Assembly: GCA_022605955.1 (NCBI GenBank) | Contig: JAKCOZ010000002.1 | Location: 68,428,783 to 68,492,782, forward strand | DNA length: 64,000 nucleotides | Source of the DNA: Rallus limicola | Taxonomy: Eukaryota; Chordata; Aves; Gruiformes; Rallidae | Reading direction: 5' to 3' | Shown here: positions 24,201-35,500 of the stretch, in pieces | How the letters are laid out: each line of letters starts with the position of its first letter | How positions within the stretch are numbered: position 1 is the stretch's first letter | Translations under genes and position numbers: made by a program | The notes under the pieces: generated by a model | Database searches by the model: none | Told to the model about the DNA's origin: nothing | Seen by the model: only the letters and a program-made list of their open reading frames with translations

Positions 24201-24772
24201 CAGTTAAAAAATTGACAGTTAGTAATGGTCACATGAACACCAGGGAACTGTATCTACATTTCCTGACGTCAATATGAGCGGCACTAGGGTTTTTCTGGTT
24301 CTTTCACGTATACAAATCTAATGCCAGTTAAAAAAATACAAAACAAAACCGAAACCCAAGACACTGTGAAATCAACACTGCTTAAAAACTCAAAATTCAA
24401 TCTTGGTATATTTGAAAATAAATAATTTTTAACCTTTCTTTTTTTAGAAAAAGAAAGAGAGACAACCTGCCAACTGCTTTCAAAGCAGTAACATCTGAAA
24501 GACCCTTCCCAGAAGCGTTTTGTAGGTAACTACCCCTTGATTGTCTGTTGATGCAGCATCTCTCAGTCTCAGCTGGGCTCTCTGTATTAGGCCATACAGC
24601 ATTTTGTTCAGACACAGTGTTTTGTTTTGTGTTTTGTTTTTTTGTTTTCCTCCCCTCCCCCCTTCCCTCCCCCCTTTAGGTACAATTTCTTTGAATATAG
24701 CGTATCATGCTGGCAAAACTCATGCAGATGACATAGCATGAAGCATAGCAGAGCTTAAAATCACCTGTTAAC

Positions 24773-24801
<29 letters not shown>
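24773..24801 (+). repeat. 29-bp A homopolymer
   Basis: Uninterrupted A-run in the CLOCK 3' UTR block (T-run in the transcript). No retroposed body is seen next to it. Confidence 0.9.
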
Positions 24802-24803
<2 letters not shown>

Positions 24804-27282
24804 CAAGGAATGTAGTGTTAAAAATCATGATAGTGAAAAAGCAACTATCCAGTCTCATGGACAACCAAGACAATTTCAAACGTTCTCTCACAGTTGTCTC
24901 ATCTACTATGATTCGTTTAAACATGCCTTTTTTAAAATCCAAATTCTCTTTAACATTTTTCCACTAGGGATAAGTAAAAAAATAAAAGGTTAATTATTAA
25001 AACTAGTCTCTTTTCCCTTTTAATCAAAATAACCGGCCCCTCTGACTCTACATCTAACTTTAACAGTGATTTCAAATAGAGAAACTTATGAATCTGTTTG
25101 ACATCTCCTGATGCCACGACATTTAAAACACTCTTAATAACAACAATACCCGGGTTAAACCTCTGAAAATATAAACGGTTCTTGAATTGACTTCAACATT
25201 TGAAAAAGGCCACATCTTTACACCTCCAGCACGCTTTCACACAGATTATAATCCTGAGGGACACTCCCCAGTTACCGAGCAGGCAAACGAGCTTCCAAGA
25301 TGATTCTCTCTCATAGGCAACTGTGCAACTTTAAAAAGTCTCCTTCCGAGGAAACTAAGCCAGCATCACCCGTCCCTTTCCCTGGCCATACAAAACACGA
25401 AGCCAACCGGTTTGAGAAGCCTTTTTAATCTTGCACTTCGAGCCTCAAAGGATCACCACAGTAAAGAAACATTTTCCAGAAATGCCTCTCTCTACAGTCT
25501 TATGCATGTTATTCCTCGATGCCCCCCCTCTTTTTTAACAGTTTCACTGACTAAAGAAATAAACTGCCTTTCAAATAGTCTTTTCAGTAAAGTGCTTGTT
25601 ATTACTCAAAAAAAAAAAAGAAAAAAAAAAAAGGAGAAAGTGCTATCCAAGTCCTTAGAGATTTACTTTTTTTCTGTGAAAAACTGCCTGATATATAGCT
25701 TTATTTTCTTCACTTTCACATAAAGCTGAAATGAAACCTATCTCTCGTAAGGATACTGGGTTACTAATTTTGGTGTTTGGCAGCAGGCGAGATGCCCACA
25801 GAAGGTGGTGACACACTGGAACCGTAGTGCAGAAGGTAAACCTTCTAGGTGAAATGGAAGGCATATGGAGAGCTCCTACTAGAATCCTTTCGTATTTATA
25901 TACAAATATAATATATATTAAATACAATATAAAAATAGCTATATTCTTTTTCTCTGAAGTTATCCTAGAAGCTTTTCTTCAACTCCACACCCATGGCAGG
26001 CAGACAATACCCGTCACCTAAACTCCACACAACAGCGCCATCTTTATCACTCCGTGATGTATCGCCGGCCCCTTTCTTCCTAACTACAACCCTCTCCTGA
26101 ACAGACCCCTTCCCTTCTGTCAGAGTCACTCTGCCAATGTTTTACGCTCCAGAACCTGCAGCATCACAGCAGCAGTTACCATGCTATTTATTAGGATGTT
26201 GCAAATAAACCTACGACTGTAGGAAATGAGCCAGGCAGAAGCAAAAGGCTGATTAAGAAAGAGGCGATAGAGCCTGGTCCTCTTCCTGATGAAGGCCAGT
26301 TCAGTGACCAATTCAGCGCCTGGGGAAGCTGCGGCCCCTCTAAGTACAGGCTTTTTAGTCGCTAGCTGTGACACAAAGCATCTGCACAGAACCTGGACCG
26401 AGGTCTACATACTTGCTTTTGTGAAAAGTTTGCCTGATTTGTGGCAGGAATTTTTCAAACATGTGCTGTGTTTTCCCGGTTTCTTTGACTTTCCCCATCT
26501 TCTACACTGTCTCCCACCAGCTGGGAGCTCTGTAATTGAATGACTTCTCTCTGAGGTTACAAAAAGCTTCTCGATCAAAGCGTACAGTTCTACAGTTCTC
26601 TTCCAGCAGCCACGCTATTGCCATCATCTAATTTCTCTCTCGCCTAGTTCAGCCTTTTTTACTGACAGACCTATAGCAGCACACCGGAGGGTCCGGGAAG
26701 GGGGAAACGGGAAGAGAAGCTTAAATGAAGCTTTATATAAAAAGCTGCATCATTAACTGTCTGGCTGGTTTCTCTATGTTCTGTAATTCTCAGTATAACA
26801 GCTTAATGAACCTATCTTACCACTATTCAAAAGTTCTAAGAGCACTATTAAAGCTCTCCCAGTTTTCCTTTTTTAAGTGCTAAATTACTATTGTAATTGG
26901 TTAAAGAAATTTTGTATCTAACCTATTTTCCATGAAGCAAAAAGTACTGATAGCACAGACCTCAACGCAGCTTAATTTAGAAACAGGTGGAATGGCGCGG
27001 TGGGGGTAGAAGAGCAAGGTGGGATTTCTTTACAGAGAACTTTACAGAAACAGGTTTCTGACAATTACTCCAGTGCAGGGGATGCCAGAAATCCCTTTAC
27101 AGAAGGGGAAGTGCTCCTCACTATTTTGGTATTGGCATCTGTTCCTTGCTCCAAGGTGCAAGAGGCTCCTTGGAGCAGAAAGCGATCCGATTCTCTTTGG
27201 TACTGTGTTTCTCACACTCTCCTTCCTTGTTCACTACTGTGCTTTTTGGTGCCAAACTCCTGCTTGCTAAAAGTGGGGGGTG

Positions 27283-27353
27283 ACGCCGGTCGGGCGGCAG
27301 GACGCGTGCAGAGGCGACGGCGCCTCCGGACGCGGCCAAGGGTCTCTCGGCTA
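27283..27353. other. CpG-dense patch within the CLOCK 3' UTR block
   Basis: About 13 CpG sites in about 70 bp, for example GACGCCGGTCGGGCGG and GGCGACGGCGCCTCCGG. It sits in sequence that is otherwise AT-rich and CpG-poor. No known element was recognised. Confidence 0.7.
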
Positions 27354-29365
27354 CACTGCTGTTACCTTCCCGTGGGTTTGGTTCATCCAGAAATACAATC
27401 AAACTGCTTCATAGTACAAAATAGTTCATCGCCATTTGGTTACATTCATTCCACTCCTCCTCAGTGTTCAAGATTAATCCAGCTTTCTCTCCCTAGTACT
27501 AAGCTTAACCTCTTTTACTGGTTTTGTTTTTGATGAGCAGATCTCTCAGCGTTAATCCATTTTCCCCTGAAGTTCTGGTTTCCACAAACTAGTACCATAT
27601 AAACGTGCTGAACTTTTACTTGAAATAGCACATCGTATCTGTTGGAACTTTTTATTTTCTTTATAAAGTGAAGTTGCCTTCTGAAGTCTTAGTTCAGTGA
27701 TATCTCTTAAAATCAATAGCCTGGTAGTGTTCAATGCAATCATGATCTCCCCCAACACGCACTTTAAAAGCTATGAAAATGATTGGAAAAAAACCCAAAC
27801 TAACAAAAAAACCCACCAAAGAAACAACAACAAAAAAATCAGCTTACTCTTCCTCCTCCAGCAAAAGGAGTTCTATACTTTTAGATTCTTTTGATCTTTT
27901 AAGAGCATTACCTTGGAAGTCTGAGATTTTAGAGAGTCCTCTGTTTCTGGCTAGTGTTTGAGGGGGAGTACCACTCAAAAATGCTCATGTTTTCACCTCA
28001 GACCGTTATTAAAATCAACACAATATAGAAGGATCTATGAAGCAGATACACAAGCTCGGCTGACAATGTACTAAGACTTCAAAATTGAAAATGGTTACAG
28101 ATTCAAGACATTGTAATTCAAGATGTTTGACATTATCACCTGAATTAAAATCAAGGCACTATGGGTTTTGCTGTTGTTGTTAAAATGACCCTGAATTAGT
28201 TCTGACTAATTTTTGAAGGAGAATAAAAAGATTCCAACATATTTTAACAAGTTACAATTCTCACCACAGAGAAAGTGGTTAAAAAGTGCCGAAAAGGTTA
28301 TTAAATGTAAATATATTTTTTTTGTGCAAATTACTCCTATAACTGAAACATTCTTGAAAATTACTGTCTTTTTTTTTTTTTTAAACCTTTTACATAAATA
28401 TTTCCAACTATGAACTATATCAAAAGATAGCTTTGGGGAATAAAATTCCAAACCATCCGCAAGAAAGCAGTGCAAATTCCTATTTTTTTTTTTTTTTGAA
28501 ATAAAACAATGAATTAAGTATGAAATGATGGATGATATCCATGAATCTGAATGTCCTGAACCCTGATGCATGATCACCAGTTCAAACAGCTTCATCAATA
28601 ATTTAACCTCGAGAAGTCAACTAACCAACACACTATACCTCACCGAACAAACCCTGACATCACAGACAAAGCACAAACAAGAGACTTGTGCCCACATTAA
28701 GGGTGAAAATAATGATGCATCATGTTGTAAACAAAAGGGTAGAACAGAGGAAAACATTAGTCTGAGTATGGCGTGAGAATTTAGGGAAACATATTCAAAC
28801 CTACAAATAACAGATTACATTTTCATGCATCATATAAAATATTTTGCTCTTTCTCTTTTATGCAGACATATACACAATATTTTACAGCATCTGTACAACA
28901 GAGAACTGGATTTCACACAACATTTTCAAAATATTTAATGTCCCATAATCATCTGAAAAAAATTAGATGGTTTTTGGACTATATTCCTGGCATATTTTTT
29001 TCCTGCTAATTCAAACAATTGCTCTGTGTCCATTTTAATACTTTAAAAATGTACAGGATTGATAAAAATACCAGTATTTTCAGCATCCCTCTCATTTCAG
29101 TCACATTTTGAGATTTCACCTGGACAAATTAACACATGGCAGCAAATCCTTTAGAACACAGAAACCGGGGCAACTATCAAAGTTGGCCATGTCCCCATCA
29201 TCATCACCTCGTGGCTTTTCTTAACAGATTCCAGAAGTTAGAAGTAGATCTCAACGCTGTGGTGTTAGAAAGCCTTTGTACTGCTACCTCTGTAGCCTCA
29301 GTGCAACTGTTTGTGGAGCGGCTCCCTTCCTAGTAGTTTGCTTCCAAGAGAGGCAGAGCCCCACG

Positions 29366-29421
29366 CTATTGTGGCTGAACTTTGGAAGGATCGGTCATCT
29401 TGTCAGTTCTGTGTCGCGAAA

Positions 29422-29453
<32 letters not shown>

Positions 29454-29560
29454 GACTGATGCTGCTGGTGGTGGGACTGAGTAAAAGTGCTTTGTTGTAG
29501 TGGGAAAGCAGCAGAGAGGATAAGCTGAGCTGACTGATTTCCATGAAGTAACCTGGATGT
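29366..29560 (-). CDS. CLOCK: CLOCK coding exon 20 (terminal, second poly-Q tract)
   Basis: Acceptor CTGTTTTAG; the TAG stop is at 29366-29368. Phase 0 in. Encodes [28 protein letters not shown], ten Gln (nine CAG and one CAA), [18 protein letters not shown]. Confidence 0.95.
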
Positions 29561-32500
29561 CTAAAACAGGCAAATAGGGAAAGATTGGTTTTCCTGCTGC
29601 ACTGAGAAAGGTGGGGCGAGATGCTGTTTAACTCTGCACAAGGATTCATTCAATCCAAAGAAACTTGGATTGGGTCACTGAAGCCAAGCAAACAATGCAA
29701 AGATCAGTTCATGCTAATAAAGTGAATTAAAGCAAATGACCAATTAATAAAGCAGCTGTAACTGGTGTCTGTAATTTCATGTGACAGTAGGTAGGAACCC
29801 ACGGCCACTTGTCTCCATTTCAACCCGCAGGAGCTGAACAGGGCTGGGGGACTAACCGGTGCAGGTGGCTGTCACTGCAGTTGAAAGGAAGAGCAGTGCC
29901 TGACTCTGCACAGACCCCATGTGTGCACCCAGCCAAAATAAACAGTAGAAGAAACCAGTGCATTTACAGACCCGAACGTCCCCTCTGAAGGGGGCTGATG
30001 TCTCTCAGAAATAGCACTTAGCTGTAATACTAATTTTCACAGAATCAAGAGAGAAGAAAAGCAACAATATGGGGGAAACACACTCAAATGTCTCAATCCA
30101 GAAACGTGTTCTGCAGCAGGAAGTGAACCTTCAGTGCCTGCTGCGCCCACAGAATCAGTCTGTAAGAAGCCCCAGAGAGCAGAGGCAGGAAAAGCACTGT
30201 TCCTTTTCTCAATTTTTACAAAGCATTTGCTTCACTTCAAATCCTAGCACTTTAATAGTTTGTGTTAATTAAAATATTAAAATACTACACTCTTGCTTGG
30301 AAATAAATTTCAGGACAGGAACTGACCTTTGGAGATCTTAATCCTTCACAAACCTTCTGTTTTTCACCAGAATTAAGTTAAAATTGTACAGACCGCTTAA
30401 TTTAGAAGCAGAGCTACAGACACTACCAACCTGCTGAACGGCTGCTTTGTTGCAGCATTAATCCGAGCTGCGAGAGAACACGTTCAAATCTGCACTCTGG
30501 TTTGCTTCAATTCCAGTTTCCTGCTATATAAAGGAGTGCTGAAATTCAAATTGCTAGGTCTCTCTTTTGGAGAGTCAGCTTGCAGCTGGAAAGCCTCTGC
30601 ATGACTGAAACTGATCTGCTCCATGAAAGAAGTTTTGTCAGCAAGTCAACATGTTCTGTCCCTGAGCCAGTGAAAGGCAATTTTACACAGCCCTGAACAG
30701 AACTGTGAGCATCCCTGGAGCAGATAAATGTAGGTTAAGCTTCCAATTACTTACTGGGTTTGTATATATTCCACCTATGCACAGGAACCCTCACGTAGAG
30801 GGATCACACATAGTAAGAAGAAATACTTGCAAAATAAGGATTTTAAACTATGTGTACTCTCAAAAAGTAAAAAAAACCCCAATGCAACATTCCCAGACTA
30901 AGGCATATTAACAATGTGCACAAACTACACTGTGATGATTACCCAGAGTTTCCCTTTCCTTGGAGAAGACAACATCAGAGGCCAATCTCAGGTATTTTTT
31001 ACCTTTGGAAGCATGCCTCTCTAGTGTTTTCACTTTCCCTCACCAACATCACCTGCTGGGTGAGCTATGTGCCACAAAGTGATTGTAACCAACAGGTCCC
31101 ATTCAAGTCTTTCTACCTTCTGGTTATTTTCCCTTTTGAGATTTCCTATCTCTAAACTCCTTGGGTTTTGCCTTCTCTTTTGCTCAAATCTCTCTTCTTT
31201 GTCTCAAAGAGAGATTTTGATCAAATCTCTCTACTAAAACAAAGTTGTCCTCTACCCTCTGCTTACAAGGTTACTTGCTGCTCAGCCTTCCCTGTGGCCC
31301 AGACAAGTGTCATGCCTCGTGTTACATGAACATGTCCTGCAGTGGGCTGCATGGTGCTTTCCAGACCAAGCAGGTCTCTTTGAGATCATCTCTCATATCT
31401 TCTTGTATAATATATGAATATAAAGGAAATGCAAGCTGTTTTAAAGGGAAACTACTGTGTCTTTATCCCATGCTCAATCAAGAGTAGCAAATCAAAGAGA
31501 AGATGACATGCAACAGGACCAAGCATACAGTGAAACTGCAGGAGAGACCACCTCTCCTCATGCATCAAAACAGTAACCTATGGGTCAGCTTAAGTGCTCT
31601 GTTTTCAGGTGAAGCACCCCTAGGGTAATCTAGCGACACTAAAAGCGTCAGGACTTCAAAGAATTCTTAGGGAATGCTGCATTACCTGTAGGAACTGTTG
31701 GGGGTGCTGGGTCAGCTGTGGCTGAGCTGGTTGCTGGACCGTGGTGAGCTGCTGCTGATGGTCTTGCTGACTTTGTTGCTGCTGCTGCTGCTGTTGCTGC
31801 TGTGTTACTGACAAAGTCTGTGGCTGCTGCTGTTGGGCAGCAAAAGTGGGGTACGCTGTCACCACCTGTCCCATAAACATAGTGCTTGGTACCATTACCG
31901 CTCCGCACGCTACTGGGGCTGTCACAAGTTTTGTTACAAGTTGCTGACCTTGAGAAAATCTGTTAATAGAAAAAGATATTTGGAGTCACTTTAGGAAAAA
32001 GCAAACAAAAAAACCTGCCTCACACATGCACTTGGGAGTGTGGATACATCAGGCTTTCTTTGCCATCACAACATGGGTTTTGATTAGCCTGAAAACAATC
32101 TTCTTCTGGGCAAAGTTTAGTTTAGCAGCTGTATCCATATGTAGTTAAGATAATAAACCAAGAGACTTTTTTTAATGCTACCTTAGTTCCTTTTATATAT
32201 GACATAGCTATGTAAGTGTACCCTTGCAGCAAGTTGTCAGAATACTGGTCTGCAATATTTACCTGATTTGTCTATCCTGTGTAAAAGCAGTTACTGCAGC
32301 AGCATTCTGGTTATTGTTCTGTGGTAAGCTAGAAGGAACCTGGACCACGTTTCCTGTTGTTGGCTGAGAGATCACCATAGTGTTATACAAAGGTGCCGAG
32401 ACTGTGTTCTGTGACTGACTGGCAAGAGAAGACTGTTGATTGTGTCCACTAAGTACATTTTGTTGATTATGCTGGAAAGAAAAAATATTTTGAGATAGTA

Positions 32501-35500
32501 ATTTGAAAATAACCAGGTACTACAGCTGCCATTGCTTCACAATTGCCACTGTTCTTTTACTACAAACAGATTCTTAATTTAAAGCACACCTGTATTTCTA
32601 CTGACTGAGGAGTTGGAGGTAGGACTGGCCCTCAGATATCTGAAAACCTCTTAGATTAACCTCTTCTCCTGCTCAGGTTATTTTTTTACTGAATTTTTCA
32701 GTTACTTATATACTGTTTGTTGAAGATCCTATTTTCCACTCCTTTAAGCATCTCTGTGCCAGCCTTAGACTAATCTGTGAACATCACGTCCACTGATTTC
32801 TTACTTCAAAATCTGGATTAGTTTACTGCTGTCCACCTCTTCACAAATCTCAAAAAGAAAGCCTCTATCTGTGGATAAAGGTACAGAGGAGGGTGACCAC
32901 AGAGACTGGAGGTATAAAGAGTCTCCATACACAAAATGGTCAAACCTAATAGAAGTGTTCAGCTTGAAGAACAGGCAGGGTGGCAGCTTTAAAAAAAAAA
33001 ACCCACAAACATAATCATCTTTCACAGCAAGTAAAGCTGTAGGACTCTGTGAGATAGAGTGGATTTGAAAAGTTAACATGGAATGGTAAGAAACAGAATA
33101 AACTCAAAGGAAAAGGGCTGTTACACTGCAGGTGTCATACACCTCTGTCATCTGACTGAAACTGCTGAAGAGCAGAAAAGCCAACTGCAGAAGCTTGTCC
33201 AGTTCCTATGCTTTTCTAGCTATTTGCTGTCTGGACACTGGGTTTCAAACTCACATAGTACAAATCTCATATTACGTGTTCTGTCAACAGCAAATTCACA
33301 GACATTTAAAAAAAGGCAAGCTAAAAGTTTTTTCAATACTTTTCTTTCCAAAAAGCTACATGTTGTTATTTACATGGCAAATCTCAAAATAAAACAAGAT
33401 CTGCAATGGCATTATCAAGAACATAAATGCATTTCAGTTGTAAAATCTGGATCATGAATAAATTAATGCAACTCAAAGGAGACTGTTAACAAATAATTTG
33501 GGAGGGGGGTATCAGGGAAGCTACTGTTGTGTTCCAGCTACGGTTTTGAACAGATATTCTGTCTAGCAAAATCAATTATGAGAATCTCACCTGTGTTGCA
33601 GTACTCTGCAAAGGCTGTTGCTGTATCATGTGTGGAGTACTTATATGGCCTGTGTTCATCCCACTTTGAGTCTGGTTAGTCTGAACAACTTGACCTTGCA
33701 TGTTTATTGGCGTAAGCTGCTGAACATTTGAAGAATTTCCAGAAGCAAGCTGCACAGAACCAAAGTTGAGTCCAGAAGTTGATTGCTGCAAAAACATCTT
33801 AAAAAAAAAAAATCCTCAAGTTAGCCTTTAAGAGATGTCTGTTAATTATTCAAGATGTCTTAGAGAAACTAAACTTACTTATTTTAAGTCAATAAAGATT
33901 TCATCTTAGTTACTAGAAGTGTTAAAACAGTATTGCAACCTCTCAGAGCAAACGGCCCAAGTCCCATGTAGGGTCAGTATTCAGAAGCCCAACTGTAACT
34001 GGTAAGAATCAGAATCCTGATGTCTAGAGCTCTAAATATTAAGTTTTAATATTTATTCTTAAAGAAGCGGTAGTATTTAGAGACTAACTTGTGATGTAGT
34101 GTACAACTGTCTAAAGACAACACATATTTGAAATCATATTTCTATTTGTAGGATCTCCAGCAGTTAAACTAATTACAATTAAGAAAATCTCAGAATCAAC
34201 CAGGCATAGAACCAGGAACAGATTCTTCCTTGGCAGTCGGGAAATTATTATTATAACATTCCAATGTCACTTTAATAAACTGAATTCAGCAAAACAATAA
34301 TTTGAGTCTTTACAAAGAGTCAGGCCCAAGACTACCCAAGACAGGGTAATAAGGTAGACTGTGCAGCAACACATCTGTTTTCCCTCATTTTCACAGGCCT
34401 GAATAAGGTCCCTCCACAGTGCATGGGAAGTGAGCTGCCAATCTCTCATTCTGAGGCACCTATAAAGCAGTCTACTGCTGGCAGGTTTACACCAGACATG
34501 ATAAAACACTGAAATGGCACATGCCAGGAACACCTACTGTTCAACAGAATTTAGGCAACATATTTAATACTGCCAGGAAGCATTTTTTTTATATACTCTG
34601 ATTTATTCACAGTCTACACTGAAAATATTTATATTATTTCCTTAAGATCAATTTTTGTTTTCAGTGGTGTCCTGGTTCTGGCCAGGCCAGAGGTAACCTC
34701 CTCAAGCAGCCAGCCCAGGTGAGCTGAGTTAGCCCTGGCTGTTTCCACACCACCTGACATCACTCTCCATAAAAGGGGCTGGTTGGGGAGGAGCACTCCT
34801 GGGTGCCTCCAGGGCACGCTGAGTTCAGACAGGGCACTGGGTCCATCCTTGGGTCATGCAGTACTCAGTGTTATTGTCAGGTCAACTAGGTACTCTTGTG
34901 TTACCATCACGTGTAAGTGAAATTTGCTGCAGGCTGTTATGCTTCCCCTTTCACAGTTAACTGTCCTTATTCTAACCCATGGACGCTCTGCCTGTTTCTG
35001 CTCTGGGAGTGAGTGAGCAGCGCGTGGTGCTCAGCCACTCTCTGCAGCTGAACCACCACAGGTGGGTTTAGTTCGGATTTGTTTGGTTTTTTTCTTTTTT
35101 TTTTAAACCAGAAAAACCCAATAGGGTCAATCTTTTCTTCTAAAGATAGCCACTGGAAAGAGAATGAGAAAATTAGGGAAAAAATCGGCTGGTTAAAATG
35201 TAGAAGCCAAGTAAATAAGCTGCTGGAGTAACACATCCTCTAGACTTCTTGCCTTTTTGGCTCAGTAACTACTGCAGCATACCATGCAAAGTAAAACCAC
35301 ATCACCAGGAGGGTGTGTAGGAGGACCATGGCCTGATAGTTAGGGCAGTTTAAGAAACAAAGGGTATGGATTTGACACCTTTGAGCTAACAGTGGAAATA
35401 AATCCTTACCTTCCACACTTTTGATTATATTCTAATGGCTGCAAAACTGTGCAAAAAGTAACAACCAACTACCACATCCTTTCACAATTAGGTTTAGACT

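Larger units (their letters stand above)
24175..29365 (-). other. CLOCK: CLOCK 3' UTR (proposed)
   Basis: About 5.2 kb of unspliced AT-rich sequence after the CLOCK stop, with no other coding signal on either strand. Mammalian CLOCK mRNAs also have very long 3' UTRs. The end is placed after AATAAA on the minus strand at 24195-24200. It holds A-runs (24773-24801, and about 25609-25632 with one break) and a CpG-dense patch at 27283-27353. The true end could be elsewhere because other AATAAA motifs occur. Confidence 0.5.

Noticed and set aside
24773..24801. A-run as the poly(A) tail of a retroposed gene
   Set aside because: No retroposed body or target duplication was found beside it; a simple homopolymer explains it.
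27000..27533. 177-codon plus-strand frame over the CpG patch
   Set aside because: No recognised domain; it spans AT-rich and GC-rich sequence with no codon-like pattern and lies in the CLOCK 3' UTR block.
34629..34817. Minus-strand 62-codon frame over the LTR
   Set aside because: It lies inside LTR sequence and resembles no protein; solo LTRs carry no genes.
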